A stretch of DNA of 64,000 nucleotides from Desulfuribacillus stibiiarsenatis (GCF_001742305.1 NZ_MJAT01000005.1:27786-91785); one strand, 5' to 3'; positions 1-10,018 are shown, counted from the stretch's first letter. Made by a program: numbers and translations. The notes: a model not told the origin generated them from the sequence alone.

Positions 1-275
1 AGCTAGAAGATAAAGTCTTCCGTTCTTTAGGTATTCTGTTACATGCCAGGGTGATTAGTACGAGAGAAGCGATGGAAAGGATATCGAATGTAAGACTAGG
101 GATAGATTTAGGACTGATCGATGGAATCTCATCGAATATTTTGAAGGAGCTTATGGTTCTTACGGGCTCTGGGTTTCTGCAAAAGTATTCAGGAAGAGAA
201 TTAACACCAGAGGAAAGAGATATTAAACGAGCCAATGTAATTCGCGAACGTTTGAAATCTGTAGAAATTGAATAG
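1..275 (+). CDS. mcsB: Protein-arginine kinase McsB, C-terminal part (5' end outside window)
   Basis: An open frame runs from base 3 to the TAG at 273-275, about 90 codons. It ends in features typical of the McsB tail: a [18 protein letters not shown] stretch, an ELM-GFLQ-Y core and a final [14 protein letters not shown] helix. McsB phosphorylates arginine in misfolded proteins and in CtsR, and ClpC recognises the mark. The internal ATG at 72 is not the start because homology extends upstream of it to the window edge. It is followed after 45 bases by clpC, as in the ctsR-mcsA-mcsB-clpC stress operon, so co-transcription is inferred. Confidence 0.9.
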   Translation, partial: LEDKVFRSLGILLHARVISTREAMERISNVRLGIDLGLIDGISSNILKELMVLTGSGFLQKYSGRELTPEERDIKRANVIRERLKSVEIE

Positions 276-320
276 ATTGAAATCAAATAGAACTTAAATA
301 GAAAATTGGAGGGATAAACT

Positions 321-2744
321 ATGCTGGGAAGATTTACGGAAAGAGCACAAAGGGTTCTGAATTTGGCGCAGGAAGAGGCAATGTCCCTTGGTCATGAAAA
401 CGTTGGGACAGAGCATCTGCTTCTAGGATTAATCCGAGAAGGTGATGGGATTGCTGCTAAAGCTCTAAAGGCGTTAGAAGTTAACTTAGATAACATCCAA
501 AAAGAAATAGAGAAGATGATTGGTGCCAGTGAGCAGCAGGTCGACAGTGTTACGTATACACCACGGGCAAAAAAGGTCATCGAGTTATCAATGGATGAGG
601 CGCGCAAGTTAGGCCATACGTATATCGGGACAGAACATATTCTGTTAGGGCTGATTCGTGAAGGTGAAGGTGTTGCTGCGAGGGTTCTCAATAATCTTGG
701 TGTTAGCTTAAATAAAGCCAAGCAACAAGTGCTTCAGCTCCTTGGTGGATCGGAAATCACACATAATCAGCATACCAATCATCAAAAAGGGAATACAAGC
801 ACGCAAACACTGGATAGTATTTCTCGTGATTTGACGGAGATTGCAAAAGAAGGCAAGCTTGATCCAGTCATCGGCAGAGATAAAGAGATAGAGCGTGTGA
901 TTCAGATTCTTAGCCGCAGAACCAAGAACAACCCTGTAATCATTGGTGAGCCAGGTGTTGGTAAAACCGCTATTGCGGAAGGATTAGCACAAAGGATAAT
1001 CAACAATGAAATTCCTGAGACACTTCGTAATAAGCGTGTTGTATCGTTAGATATGGGAACTGCGGTTGCGGGTACGAAGTACCGTGGGGAATTCGAAGAT
1101 CGATTAAAGAAGATTATGGAGGAGATTCGTCAAGCAGGGAATGTCATCCTATTTATTGATGAGTTACATACTCTCATTGGTGCTGGTGGAGCGGAAGGGG
1201 CAATTGATGCCTCAAATATTTTCAAACCAGCTCTAGCGCGTGGAGAGTTACAATGCATAGGTGCAACGACCATCGATGAATATCGAAAGCATATTGAGAA
1301 GGATGCAGCTTTAGAGCGAAGATTTCAACCAATTAAAGTCGATGAGCCGAATAAGGAAGAGGCAATTAAAATCCTACTCGGTCTTAGAGACCGTTACGAA
1401 GCTCATCACCGTGTCAAGATATTAGATGAAGCGGTTGACGCGGCAGTCAATTTATCAGACAGGTACATAACAGATCGTTTCTTGCCTGATAAAGCGATTG
1501 ATTTAATTGATGAAGCAGCGTCGAAAGTACGATTAAAATCGTATACGCAACCACCAAATTTGAAAGAACTTGAGAAACAATTAGAAGAAGTAAAAAATGA
1601 AAAAGAAGCGGCAATCCAAGGGCAAGAATTCGAGAAGGCCGCGTCCTTAAGGGATAAAGAGAAAGACCTTAGAATGCAGCTAGAAGCTATTAAGGAAAGC
1701 TGGAAAAGCCAGAAGGTTCGCGAGGATTCCGTCGTCAGTATAGAAGATATTGCGCAAATTGTATCGGTGTGGACTGGCGTACCAGTGGATAAGATATCAC
1801 AAGATGAATCGAGCCGATTATTAAACATGGAAGAAATCTTGCATAAACGAGTCATCAGTCAGGATGATGCAGTGAAGGCTGTGGCGCGGGCCATTCGTCG
1901 CGCAAGGGCAGGTCTTAAGGATCCAAAGCGTCCAATCGGGTCGTTTATATTCCTTGGTCCTACTGGTGTTGGTAAGACAGAGCTAGCTCGGGCATTAGCA
2001 GAGAGTTTGTTCGGTGACGAAGATGCGATGATCCGCGTTGACATGTCAGAATACATGGAGAAACATAATGTTTCAAGGCTTGTGGGCTCCCCACCAGGGT
2101 ATGTCGGTTTTGAAGAAGGTGGACAATTAACGGAAAAGGTACGCCGTAAGCCGTATTCTGTTGTACTATTAGATGAGATTGAAAAAGCGCATCCAGAAGT
2201 TTTTAATATCCTGCTACAGGTCTTAGATGATGGGCGACTAACGGACTCTAAAGGGAGAACCGTTGACTTCCGCAACACCGTAATTATCATGACTTCCAAT
2301 GTAGGCGCAAGTATGCTCAAACAAACAAAACCACTTGGGTTTACTACCGATGCAGGAAGTAAGGACTATGAGCATATGAAGACGAGAATTATGGCAGAAT
2401 TGAAAAAGACATTCCGACCAGAATTCTTAAATCGTATCGACGAGCTGATTGTCTTCCATTCATTAGAGAAGGAACATATTGCTCACATTGTATCTTTAAT
2501 GGTGGCGGAACTACAGAAACGTCTGCAAGAGCATCAGATTGAATTTGAGATGACAAACGAGGCATTAGAGTTCCTAGCAAAAGAAGGCTTTGATCCAGAG
2601 TATGGGGCAAGACCGTTAAAGCGTGCGATTCAAAAGCACATTGAAGATATGTTGTCTGAAGCCCTGTTAATAGGTGATATTAAGCCAGGAAGTAAAATAC
2701 AAATTCAACTCCAAGATAATAAATTGATATATAATAATAAATAA
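321..2744 (+). CDS. clpC: ATP-dependent Clp protease ATPase subunit ClpC
   Basis: The 807-residue product has the full ClpC plan. Two Clp-N repeats occupy roughly residues 1-145. The first AAA+ domain carries GEPGVGKT, a UVR-like coiled segment lies in the middle region, and the second AAA+ domain carries GPTGVGKT and NRIDELIVF. ClpC unfolds substrates, including arginine-phosphorylated proteins, and feeds them to ClpP. The start ATG at 321 has a GGAGGG site 8 bases upstream. Length and domain order are normal for the family. It lies directly after mcsB, the matching kinase. Confidence 0.98.
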   Translation: MLGRFTERAQRVLNLAQEEAMSLGHENVGTEHLLLGLIREGDGIAAKALKALEVNLDNIQKEIEKMIGASEQQVDSVTYTPRAKKVIELSMDEARKLGHTYIGTEHILLGLIREGEGVAARVLNNLGVSLNKAKQQVLQLLGGSEITHNQHTNHQKGNTSTQTLDSISRDLTEIAKEGKLDPVIGRDKEIERVIQILSRRTKNNPVIIGEPGVGKTAIAEGLAQRIINNEIPETLRNKRVVSLDMGTAVAGTKYRGEFEDRLKKIMEEIRQAGNVILFIDELHTLIGAGGAEGAIDASNIFKPALARGELQCIGATTIDEYRKHIEKDAALERRFQPIKVDEPNKEEAIKILLGLRDRYEAHHRVKILDEAVDAAVNLSDRYITDRFLPDKAIDLIDEAASKVRLKSYTQPPNLKELEKQLEEVKNEKEAAIQGQEFEKAASLRDKEKDLRMQLEAIKESWKSQKVREDSVVSIEDIAQIVSVWTGVPVDKISQDESSRLLNMEEILHKRVISQDDAVKAVARAIRRARAGLKDPKRPIGSFIFLGPTGVGKTELARALAESLFGDEDAMIRVDMSEYMEKHNVSRLVGSPPGYVGFEEGGQLTEKVRRKPYSVVLLDEIEKAHPEVFNILLQVLDDGRLTDSKGRTVDFRNTVIIMTSNVGASMLKQTKPLGFTTDAGSKDYEHMKTRIMAELKKTFRPEFLNRIDELIVFHSLEKEHIAHIVSLMVAELQKRLQEHQIEFEMTNEALEFLAKEGFDPEYGARPLKRAIQKHIEDMLSEALLIGDIKPGSKIQIQLQDNKLIYNNK

Positions 2745-2754
2745 AAACGAATTT

Positions 2755-2784
2755 GAATAAGGGCGCATTTTTGCGTCCTTATTC
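2755..2784 (+). terminator. Hairpin after clpC
   Basis: An inverted repeat (GAATAAGGGCGCA, four T, TGCGTCCTTATTC) forms a 13-bp stem with one G-U pair, starting 10 bases after the clpC stop. The run of T after it is poor, so termination may be partial and allow read-through to radA. Confidence 0.6.
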
Positions 2785-2865
2785 TACATGTGCGCAGAAG
2801 CTCTTGTAGACTGCCAGTAGTAATAGTATCTGGTATGCGAAATTCATTTTGGATAGGAGCTTGTT

Positions 2866-4239
2866 ATGAAAGTAAAATCAAAGTATATATGCCAAGAGTG
2901 TGGCCTAGAGTCCCCTAAATGGTATGGTAAATGCCCTAGCTGCAATCAGTGGAGTACCCTTGTAGAAGAACTTACACAGAATAAAACGCAAACGAATAAA
3001 CATAATTCCTTGGGGATTACTATGCCAACGAAGAAGGCTCAATCTATTCTAGAGGTAGAGTATGAGAAAGAGCAGAGAATTTCCACTAGCATCAATGAAT
3101 TGGATCGAGTACTAGGTGGTGGGATAGTAAAAGGTTCGTTGATTCTTCTTGGCGGAGATCCTGGAATCGGAAAATCTACAATCATCTTACAAGTAGCATA
3201 TAATCTAGCCAAGCAAGGTAAGAAGGTTATGTATGTGACAGGTGAAGAATCTTTGAGTCAATTAAAAATGCGTGCAGAGAGATTAACGGCTTTACATGAG
3301 AATATTCTAGTTTTAGCAGAAACAAATCTCGAGGACATTACATTACAAGTATATAACGTAAATCCGGATTTACTCATCATAGACTCAATTCAGACTATGT
3401 ACATACCTGATATCGCTTCTGCTCCAGGTAGTGTTTCTCAGGTCCGAGAGGCGACAGCTAAGCTTATGCATATAGCAAAAGAATTCCAAGTGGCAACTTT
3501 TATTGTAGGACATGTAACAAAACAGGGGGCCATTGCAGGACCGAAAATATTAGAGCATATGGTAGACACGGTATTATACATAGAAGGGGATAAGAATCAT
3601 TTCTTCCGCCTCATACGCACAGTCAAAAACCGATTTGGATCGACCCATGAGCTAGGTGTTTTTGAGATGAATGAAACTGGTTTAGTTGAAGTAGATAACC
3701 CATCGGAGATTTTTTTGCCGGAGCGTGATCGTGATACTATAGGAGCGGCAATTGTTGCGAGTCTGGAGGGTAGTAGACCCTTCTTGATCGAGATTCAAGC
3801 ATTAATTTCACCGACTAGTTATCCAAGTCCGAAGCGGACGGCTACTGGAATCGATTATAATCGTGTTGCTTTAATCATTGCGGTTTTAGAGAAGAAAGCG
3901 GGTCTCCAACTGCAGAGCCAAGATGCGTTTGTAAATGCTGTGGGTGGAGTTAGGCTCGATGATCCAGCCGTTGATTTAGGGGTTGCCTTATCAATTGCTT
4001 CTAGTTTTCGCAATCTCCAGTTACCAAGGGAATTAGTTGCTATCGGGGAAATCGGTTTAACGGGCGAAATACGCTCGGTACCGCAAATGGAAATTCGCAT
4101 TGCGGAAGCACATAAATTAGGATTTAAACAAATGATTTTACCGCATACGAACAAGGGGATTGATGGGAAAGGCATGACATTAATATATGTGCGAAATATT
4201 ACAGAAGCATTAGAAGCCGCCTTAGGAGGATTGAGATGA
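2866..4239 (+). CDS. radA: DNA repair protein RadA
   Basis: The 457-residue protein has an N-terminal four-cysteine zinc finger (C9, C12, C23, C26), a RecA-like core with Walker A near residues 96-105 (GGDPGIGKST), the RadA-specific KNRFG motif near residue 256, and a C-terminal Lon-protease-like domain without the protease active site. RadA is a DnaB-like helicase that processes recombination intermediates. The stop TGA overlaps the disA start as ATGA, so the two genes are translationally coupled, the same arrangement as in B. subtilis. Confidence 0.97.
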   Translation: MKVKSKYICQECGLESPKWYGKCPSCNQWSTLVEELTQNKTQTNKHNSLGITMPTKKAQSILEVEYEKEQRISTSINELDRVLGGGIVKGSLILLGGDPGIGKSTIILQVAYNLAKQGKKVMYVTGEESLSQLKMRAERLTALHENILVLAETNLEDITLQVYNVNPDLLIIDSIQTMYIPDIASAPGSVSQVREATAKLMHIAKEFQVATFIVGHVTKQGAIAGPKILEHMVDTVLYIEGDKNHFFRLIRTVKNRFGSTHELGVFEMNETGLVEVDNPSEIFLPERDRDTIGAAIVASLEGSRPFLIEIQALISPTSYPSPKRTATGIDYNRVALIIAVLEKKAGLQLQSQDAFVNAVGGVRLDDPAVDLGVALSIASSFRNLQLPRELVAIGEIGLTGEIRSVPQMEIRIAEAHKLGFKQMILPHTNKGIDGKGMTLIYVRNITEALEAALGGLR

Positions 4240-5306
4240 GGACGGATGATAAAAGCTATAAAATTCTAAAAACAGTAGCGCCAGGCACAGCTCTACGAGA
4301 AGGCCTTGATAATGTTCTGCGAGCTAAAACAGGTGCTTTAATCGTCATAGGGAATACTGAGGAATTCAGTCACATTATGGATGGTGGCTTTCCTATCAAC
4401 TGCGAATTAACTCCGGCAAATCTTTATGAATTAGCGAAGATGGATGGAGCAATAATAATTAGTGAAGATGGCAGGAAGATACTATACGCCAATGCACTTA
4501 TGCTTCCTGATGCTTCTATCCCTTCTGTTGAGACAGGGATTCGACATCGGACGGCGGAACGCATCGCCAGACAAACGAAGCAATTGGTTGTATCAATATC
4601 GCAGCGGAGAAATGTTATAACATTATATAAAGGGTCATGGCGTTACGCATTAAAAGAAATTAATGTCATACTCAGCAAGGCGAATCAAGCAATTCAAACG
4701 CTAGATAAATACAAGAATGTACTTGATAAAGCATTATCGAATTTAACGGCACTTGAATTTGAAGATATAGTGACATTCAATGATATTGTGACAGTGATTC
4801 ACCGAGCAGAGATGGTTTTACGCATAAAAGAAGAAGTAGAGAAATATATTATTGAACTAGGGACTGAAGGAAGACTGATTAGCATGCAGTTGGAAGAGCT
4901 AGTCACTGGTGTTGAGTTAGAGGTCTATTGGGTCATTCGCGATTACTGTTTTAACGGTCAAGAGTGTAACGTTCGTGAGTTGTTAAAAACCGATCTGAAG
5001 AATTTAACGCCAGATGAATTATTAGACCCTGCAAATATTGTGCGAATTTTAGGATATCATTCAGAGTTTAATTATAGTGAACGTTTCCTACAGCCGCGCG
5101 GATATAGAATATTAAACAAAATCCCACGCCTTCCTATATCAGTGATAGACAACCTCGCGGACGCTTTTGATGGATTGTCTGAAATTGTATCAGCTTCTTT
5201 GGAGCAGTTGGATCAAGTGGAAGGAATAGGAGAAGCTCGTGCTAGGGCTATACGTGAAGGATTACGTAGGATTCGAGAGCAGGCGTTTTTTGAGCGGCAC
5301 ATTTAG
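4236..5306 (+). CDS. disA: DNA integrity scanning diadenylate cyclase DisA
   Basis: The 356-residue product makes c-di-AMP from two ATP and slides on DNA to monitor damage. The N-terminal DAC domain shows the catalytic D70-G71-A72 and R103-H104-R105-T106 motifs. A helical linker follows, and the C-terminal helix-hairpin-helix region (VEGIGEARARAIREGL) binds branched DNA. It overlaps radA by 4 bases, so its level is tied to the repair helicase. No feature is missing and the length is normal. Confidence 0.97.
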   Translation: MRTDDKSYKILKTVAPGTALREGLDNVLRAKTGALIVIGNTEEFSHIMDGGFPINCELTPANLYELAKMDGAIIISEDGRKILYANALMLPDASIPSVETGIRHRTAERIARQTKQLVVSISQRRNVITLYKGSWRYALKEINVILSKANQAIQTLDKYKNVLDKALSNLTALEFEDIVTFNDIVTVIHRAEMVLRIKEEVEKYIIELGTEGRLISMQLEELVTGVELEVYWVIRDYCFNGQECNVRELLKTDLKNLTPDELLDPANIVRILGYHSEFNYSERFLQPRGYRILNKIPRLPISVIDNLADAFDGLSEIVSASLEQLDQVEGIGEARARAIREGLRRIREQAFFERHI

Positions 5307-5392
5307 AAAGTTGTGAAAATGTCCAAAATAACGTAAAATATAATGGATACGCTTTTTTAGTATTAAGATTACAATCGGGAAGGATTTGCTTA

Positions 5393-6034
5393 ATGGAAAA
5401 ACATGCATTACGAGACGAAGGAATAGTTAGTATACTGGTAGCGGTTGCTTTTACTGTTATTTTATATCTAATTTACTTACCGCTTATGGTATTAGGTTTA
5501 GGTCTTATTATCTTTATTTTATATTTCTTTCGAGACCCTAAGCGTGAAATTGTACAAGATGAGACGATTATATATGCTGGTTGCGATGGTACTGTCGTTG
5601 AAATCAAAGACATTGTAGAAGATAGATTTTTCCACGGACCTGCGAAAGCAATTCATATTTTCATGTCGCCAGCAAATGTGCATGTCAATAGAGCCCCGAT
5701 TTCTGGGCGCGTTGCTTACACACATTATCAAAAAGGAAAGTTTGTTCCGGCAACTAGAGAGAATTGTTATGAGGTCAATGAAAGGAATTATATAGGTTTT
5801 GAAAACGACAAGATGAAAGTCTTAATCGTGCAAGTGGCGGGTATTATGGCGCGTAGGGTTGTCTCTTGGGTGACAACCAACCAAAACGTCCAACAAGGAG
5901 ATAAGGTCGGTATGATTAAGTTTAGTTCAGGAACCCAACATATGCTACCAATCGATGTAGAAGTACTTGTCAAACCTGGAGATACTGTGCAAGCAGGAAT
6001 TACTCCTATAGGGAAGGTGTTGCAATGCAAGTAA
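5393..6034 (+). CDS. psd: Phosphatidylserine decarboxylase proenzyme, short form, with altered cleavage site
   Basis: The 213-residue protein has two N-terminal membrane segments (about residues 10-46), the conserved IFMSPANVHVNRAP block, and a C-terminal KFSSGTQ segment where pyruvoyl-dependent short Psd enzymes normally carry a Gly-Ser cleavage pair (FGSR type). Psd converts phosphatidylserine to phosphatidylethanolamine after self-cleavage makes the pyruvoyl group on Ser. Here residues 178-179 are Ser-Ser instead of Gly-Ser. The next gene, pssA, makes the substrate and overlaps by 10 bases, which strongly supports the pathway assignment. Whether cleavage is efficient cannot be told from sequence. 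Confidence 0.88.
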   Translation: MEKHALRDEGIVSILVAVAFTVILYLIYLPLMVLGLGLIIFILYFFRDPKREIVQDETIIYAGCDGTVVEIKDIVEDRFFHGPAKAIHIFMSPANVHVNRAPISGRVAYTHYQKGKFVPATRENCYEVNERNYIGFENDKMKVLIVQVAGIMARRVVSWVTTNQNVQQGDKVGMIKFSSGTQHMLPIDVEVLVKPGDTVQAGITPIGKVLQCK

Positions 6035-6738
6035 TTAAAGCGGTTCCAAGTGTCTTTACTGTTGGGAATTTATTTATTGGGATATTGTCAATTATTTTGG
6101 CATTTCAGGGTCAGGTGGAATATGCCGCCATTATGGTGGTCATTGGTATGTTGTTAGACGGTTTAGATGGTCGCATGGCTAGAATGCTTAATGCTCAGAG
6201 TGAATTTGGTAAAGAGTTAGACTCTTTATCGGATATAATCTCATTCGGGGTAGCGCCAGCTTTTATTATGTATGTTGTGATTTTGCAGGATTATAGCTAC
6301 TTAGGATGGATTATAACTGCTGTGTTCCCAATTTGTGGAGCACTACGTTTGGCTAGATTTAATGTTCAAGAAGGTGCGCCAGGTTACTTTATCGGTTTAC
6401 CGATTACTGCGGCAGGGGGCATATTAGCAACTTTGACTTTGTATATTGACTCTTTACATCCACTAGTTTTGACGGCAGGGATGCTTGGACTTAGCTATTT
6501 GATGGTTAGTAATGTGCATTACCCAAGCTTTAAGAAACTTGGTATTCCGAAGTTTGTGTATTGGATATCGGCGATTTTAGTATTGGTCATTTTAATCGTA
6601 TCGATGTTTTATCCAACGCAAGTAAATAAAATCTTGTTTGTACCTTTAGCGGTATACGCGTTTTATGGATTAAAAAAAAACGTTAGAATCTTCGGTAAAA
6701 AAAAGAAAGTTCCTGGGGAAATTCGAAATAACTATTGA
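6025..6738 (+). CDS. pssA: CDP-diacylglycerol-serine O-phosphatidyltransferase PssA
   Basis: The 237-residue membrane protein has the CDP-alcohol phosphotransferase signature around residues 48-75 (DGLDGRMAR, then GKELDSLSD with the two metal-binding Asp) and about six to eight hydrophobic helices. It joins serine to CDP-diacylglycerol to give phosphatidylserine, the substrate of the Psd encoded just upstream. The ATG at 6025 follows an AAGGTG site inside the end of psd, so the two are coupled. The C-terminus is basic and likely cytoplasmic. Confidence 0.93.
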   Translation: MQVIKAVPSVFTVGNLFIGILSIILAFQGQVEYAAIMVVIGMLLDGLDGRMARMLNAQSEFGKELDSLSDIISFGVAPAFIMYVVILQDYSYLGWIITAVFPICGALRLARFNVQEGAPGYFIGLPITAAGGILATLTLYIDSLHPLVLTAGMLGLSYLMVSNVHYPSFKKLGIPKFVYWISAILVLVILIVSMFYPTQVNKILFVPLAVYAFYGLKKNVRIFGKKKKVPGEIRNNY

Positions 6739-6764
6739 CGGATGATATTCTTATATGCTAACAT
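6735..6764 (+). promoter_or_regulatory. Probable sigma-A promoter of carD
   Basis: TTGACG at 6735-6740, an 18-base spacer and TAACAT at 6759-6764, beginning at the pssA stop codon. A second weaker candidate, TTGACT at 6774 with TAACCT at 6797 (17-base spacer), lies just downstream. Either would start transcription 30-70 bases before carD. Confidence 0.45.
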
Positions 6765-6831
6765 ATTTTGCTTTTGACTTTTCTCCCGTTTTCTGATAAC
6801 CTTAAAATGGAATACTCAGTGGAGGTGTCCT

Positions 6832-7326
6832 ATGTTTAATGTAGGTGATAAAGTAGTCTATCCAATGTATGGCGCAGGCGTCATTGAATCCATTGAAGAA
6901 AAGGAAATCCTGGGGGAAACGCGTAGTTACTATGTAATGAGAATGCCTGTTGGAGATATGAAAGTGATGATTCCAATCAGCAATGTTCAAAACATTGGGC
7001 TAAGAGACGTAGTGGATGCAAGTTCTATCAACTGTGTGATTGATAGCATGCGACATGAAGAGCAGGATTTATCGATCAACTGGAATCAGAGATACCGTGC
7101 GAATATGGATAAGGTTAAAAGTGGTGACATTTTCAAGGTAGCTGAAGTAGTTAGAAGCTTAATGCTAAGAGAAAGAGAAAAGGGACTATCCACGGGAGAA
7201 CGAAAAATGCTTGAAAATGCAAAACAAATATTTGTTAGTGAACTGGTTCTAGTCAAGGAAATAGATGAAGTAGAAGCAATGTGTATTATAACTGAAATGA
7301 TTGAAAACAAAAATGCGTCAGTATGA
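6832..7326 (+). CDS. carD: CarD/CdnL-family transcription regulator
   Basis: The 164-residue protein starts with the RNA-polymerase-interacting Tudor-like domain (VGDKVVYPMYGAGVI, residues 4-18, related to TRCF) and continues with the helical C-terminal domain typical of CarD/CdnL. Family members bind the RNA polymerase beta subunit and stabilise open complexes, often at rRNA promoters. The ATG follows a strong GGAGGTG site. A terminator overlaps the stop codon and a promoter candidate lies upstream, so it is probably its own transcription unit. Confidence 0.93.
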   Translation: MFNVGDKVVYPMYGAGVIESIEEKEILGETRSYYVMRMPVGDMKVMIPISNVQNIGLRDVVDASSINCVIDSMRHEEQDLSINWNQRYRANMDKVKSGDIFKVAEVVRSLMLREREKGLSTGERKMLENAKQIFVSELVLVKEIDEVEAMCIITEMIENKNASV

Positions 7327-7336
7327 CGCATTTTTT
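7311..7336 (+). terminator. Rho-independent terminator overlapping the carD stop
   Basis: AAATGCGTC (7311-7319) and GACGCATTT (7325-7333) form a perfect 9-bp stem with a 5-base loop followed by T. The last carD codons lie in the 5' arm and the TGA stop spans loop and 3' arm. Confidence 0.8.
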
Positions 7337-7380
7337 GTGAAATGATTATATTTATTTTACATGGACTATTTCATTGGAAA

Positions 7381-7410
7381 TTGAACTATTTATTAGTAAT
7401 ATAGTTATAG
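7381..7410 (+). promoter_or_regulatory. Candidate promoter of yacL
   Basis: TTGAAC at 7381-7386, an 18-base spacer and TTATAG at 7405-7410. It sits between the carD terminator and yacL in AT-rich DNA, so the match is only moderately specific. Confidence 0.4.
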
Positions 7411-7451
7411 AATCAATAAATATGGTAAATAATGAATAAAGGAGGTGAAGG

Positions 7452-8537
7452 ATGTTGTTGAAGAAAATAATCTATAGTTTTTTCATAGTAATGGGGGTTG
7501 CTTTAGGGTATCAGTTCGGCCCTGCTTTATTTGTTTTCATGGATTCGGTTTTAAATCTTGGCGGTGTTTCCTATCCTGAATATATAGGGGCAGTGTTAGG
7601 CGCAATCATATTCGCATTAATTATAGCTTCCCGATTTATTGATTATGTAATTGGACTCATAAAATGGTTTGAAGAAATTTTATCGAATACTCCATTAGTT
7701 GAAATTATTATGGGCGTTGTGGGAATGGTCGCAGGATTACTGGTTGCGTATCTTATCTATCCTGCAGTGAGTGGACTTCCGATTTTAGGGCCAATCATTC
7801 CGATATTCATGTCATTGATTTTAGGATATGTTGGGTACAAGGTTGCCATTTCGAAACGTGAAGAATTGCTTGGAGTTTTTCAATTTAAAGGCTTTAAAGA
7901 GCGGAATAAAAAAGCGGAAAATTATTCTTGCAAAGGGAAAATTCTTGATACAAGCGTAATCATAGATGGTAGAATCGCTGATATCTGTAACACTGGCTTT
8001 GTTGATGGCACCATCATTATCCCGGCGTTCGTATTACAAGAGCTACAGCATATTGCGGATTCCTCGGATACGCTAAAACGTAATCGTGGCCGTAGAGGAT
8101 TGGACATTCTAAAAAGGATTCAAAAGGAATTACAAGTAAAGGTTGAGATTTGGGAAGGCGATTTTGAAGAAACCAGTGAAGTCGATGCGAAGCTTGTGAA
8201 ACTAGCCAAACTCATTGATGGCCAAGTGGTGACCAACGACTTTAATCTAAATAAGGTTTGTGAGTTACAAGGTGTATCCGTACTAAACATTAACGACTTA
8301 GCGAATGCAGTAAAGCCTGTTGTGTTACCAGGAGAAGAAATGCGAGCGCTAGTAATTAAAGATGGTAAGGAACACGGTCAGGGTGTAGCGTATCTGGATG
8401 ATGGAACGATGATAGTCATCGAAGGTGGAGGCACGTTTATAGGAAATGAAATTGATGTCATCGTTACGAGTGTGTTACAGACATCTGCTGGTAGAATGAT
8501 TTTTGCGAAACCAAAATTATTAGAAAAAGCGCAATAA
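7452..8537 (+). CDS. yacL: YacL-like PIN and TRAM domain membrane protein
   Basis: The 361-residue protein has four predicted membrane helices in the first 130 residues, then a PIN nuclease-like domain starting at [14 protein letters not shown] with acidic residues also in [12 protein letters not shown], and a C-terminal TRAM domain ([23 protein letters not shown]). This is the YacL family, conserved in Firmicutes between disA/carD and ispD. A nuclease role on RNA is inferred from the PIN fold; the substrate is unknown. The ATG at 7452 is preceded by GGAGGTGA. Confidence 0.92.
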   Translation: MLLKKIIYSFFIVMGVALGYQFGPALFVFMDSVLNLGGVSYPEYIGAVLGAIIFALIIASRFIDYVIGLIKWFEEILSNTPLVEIIMGVVGMVAGLLVAYLIYPAVSGLPILGPIIPIFMSLILGYVGYKVAISKREELLGVFQFKGFKERNKKAENYSCKGKILDTSVIIDGRIADICNTGFVDGTIIIPAFVLQELQHIADSSDTLKRNRGRRGLDILKRIQKELQVKVEIWEGDFEETSEVDAKLVKLAKLIDGQVVTNDFNLNKVCELQGVSVLNINDLANAVKPVVLPGEEMRALVIKDGKEHGQGVAYLDDGTMIVIEGGGTFIGNEIDVIVTSVLQTSAGRMIFAKPKLLEKAQ

Positions 8538-8618
8538 TAAAGTTGCCTAAGGATTTAAGTTAAGTTTTACTAGGCATAATTTTTGATAATATGGTATTAT
8601 ATTGGTTGATATTTCTTT

Positions 8619-8647
8619 GATAGGCTTCTACAATGCAGAAGCCTATC
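8619..8647 (+). terminator. Terminator after yacL
   Basis: GATAGGCTTCT and AGAAGCCTATC form a perfect 11-bp stem with a 7-base loop, followed by TTCTATTTAT. Confidence 0.65.
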
Positions 8648-8655
8648 TTCTATTT

Positions 8656-8720
8656 ATACTATCAAAAAGCATATAAGTGCAAAATACGGCATTACTGTGT
8701 TAATGCTCACGGCACTAAGG
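8656..8720. repeat. Possible dispersed repeat element, copy 1
   Basis: Contains TACTATCAAAA, TATAAGTGCAA and ACTAAGGCATT, three words also found in the same order in the rplQ-ecfA1 gap (50603-50660). A small hairpin, GCATTA-ctgtgt-TAATGC, lies between the second and third words. Similarity outside these words is low, so the relationship is tentative. Confidence 0.4.
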
Positions 8721-8861
8721 CATTTAGAAGCGATATTTATACTTGCGTGCTTTCGTTGGTGCAGTATGAAAATATAAGCAGTAAAGAAAATATAAAAGTA
8801 ATAGAAGATTAAGAAGTAATGACTCGAAACTGAGTAATAGAAATGGAGAGGCAGGAAGAAC

Positions 8862-9548
8862 ATGACCATTTCCGCAATTATACCTGCTGCCGGTGTCGGG
8901 AAACGGTTGGGTGTAGGTTATAACAAGCAATACGTCCCACTACTAGACAAGCCGATGGTGGTGTACACAATCGAGGCTATTAGCTTGCATCCCAAAGTAC
9001 TGGAAGTTATATTTGTTGTCGGCAAGGACGAGCTCGAATATGCGCAGGAATTAGTTGATACATATCAATTAAGCAAAGTCAGACATGTGATTGCCGGTGG
9101 CGCTGAACGAATTTACAGCGTCATAAACGGTCTCAAGATTGTCGATGAGAAGTGTGAATACGTTCTTATTCATGATGGAGCAAGACCACTTATTACTCAG
9201 GAAATTATAGAGGAATGTATTGGTAAGTCCATTGAAGTTGGGGCGGCTATTGTAGGAGTCCCAGTAAAGGACACGATTAAAATTGTGAAGAATCAATACA
9301 TAGAAACAACACCAAGCAGAGAGCATTTATGGGCTGCTCAAACGCCGCAAATCATTAAAAAATCCTGGTATTTAGAAGCCATAGATAAGATTGAAGATCC
9401 ATTAAGCATTACAGATGATGCGATGATTATGGAGCGTATGGACAGACCTGTCGCCGTGGTGAAAGGTAGTTATGAGAATATAAAAGTAACGACGCCCGAG
9501 GATGTGGGCTTTGCAGAAATGATACTACGTAGGAGGATGCAACAATGA
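8862..9548 (+). CDS. ispD: 2-C-methyl-D-erythritol 4-phosphate cytidylyltransferase
   Basis: The 228-residue enzyme transfers CMP to methylerythritol 4-phosphate in the non-mevalonate isoprenoid pathway. The N-terminal nucleotide-binding loop reads [17 protein letters not shown]; the later HDGARPLI and TDDA segments match the family. Its TGA overlaps the ispF ATG as ATGA, so two enzymes of the same pathway are co-translated. The start ATG is backed by a purine-rich GGCAGGAAGA site. Confidence 0.97.
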   Translation: MTISAIIPAAGVGKRLGVGYNKQYVPLLDKPMVVYTIEAISLHPKVLEVIFVVGKDELEYAQELVDTYQLSKVRHVIAGGAERIYSVINGLKIVDEKCEYVLIHDGARPLITQEIIEECIGKSIEVGAAIVGVPVKDTIKIVKNQYIETTPSREHLWAAQTPQIIKKSWYLEAIDKIEDPLSITDDAMIMERMDRPVAVVKGSYENIKVTTPEDVGFAEMILRRRMQQ

Positions 9549-10018
9549 AGGTTGGAATAGGATTTGATGTTCATCAATTTGCAGAGAACCGAAAGCTCAT
9601 CATGGGCGGTGTTGAGATTGCCTATGAAAGTGGCCTGCTAGGCCACTCGGACGCAGACGTCTTAGTTCATGCAATTATGGACGCAATACTAGGAGCCCTA
9701 GGTAAAGGTGATATTGGTAAGCATTTTCCTGACACAGATGAAAAGTATCGCGGTATATCGAGCATACTTTTGCTGGAACATGTATGGCAGCTCGTCAAAG
9801 ATGAGGGTTATACAATGGGAAACCTCGACTGTATAATTATTGCCCAAAAACCAAAGATGTCACCACATATTGAAAGTATGCGTGAGATGCTAGCGAAATC
9901 TTGTGGTTGTGCTGTGCAGCAAATCAATGTGAAAGCAACGACTACAGAACAACTAGGCTTTACAGGCCGTGAAGAGGGAATCGCAGCGCAAGCAATCGTG
10001 TTGCTACAAAAAGCATAA
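9545..10018 (+). CDS. ispF: 2-C-methyl-D-erythritol 2,4-cyclodiphosphate synthase
   Basis: The 157-residue protein shows the IspF zinc ligands in the GFDVH motif (about residues 6-10) and the GHSDADV-H-DA block, plus the [12 protein letters not shown] segment that shapes the active site. It cyclises the CDP-methylerythritol phosphate product downstream of IspD. Length is exactly typical. It overlaps ispD by 4 bases. Confidence 0.97.
   Translation: MKVGIGFDVHQFAENRKLIMGGVEIAYESGLLGHSDADVLVHAIMDAILGALGKGDIGKHFPDTDEKYRGISSILLLEHVWQLVKDEGYTMGNLDCIIIAQKPKMSPHIESMREMLAKSCGCAVQQINVKATTTEQLGFTGREEGIAAQAIVLLQKA

Larger units (their letters stand above)
8538..8861 (+). other. Intergenic region yacL-ispD
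   Basis: This 324-base region has no convincing gene. It holds a strong terminator-like hairpin at 8619-8647, a segment with words shared by two other intergenic regions (8656-8720), and an AT-rich stretch up to the ispD ribosome binding site (GAGAGGCAGGAAG). Two short minus-strand frames cover it but have no family features. Confidence 0.6.

Noticed and set aside
5311..5344. Promoter TTGTGA/TATAAT before psd
   Set aside because: The spacer is 22 bases, too long for a sigma-A promoter, and no better -35 lies at 16-18 bases, so I did not list it.
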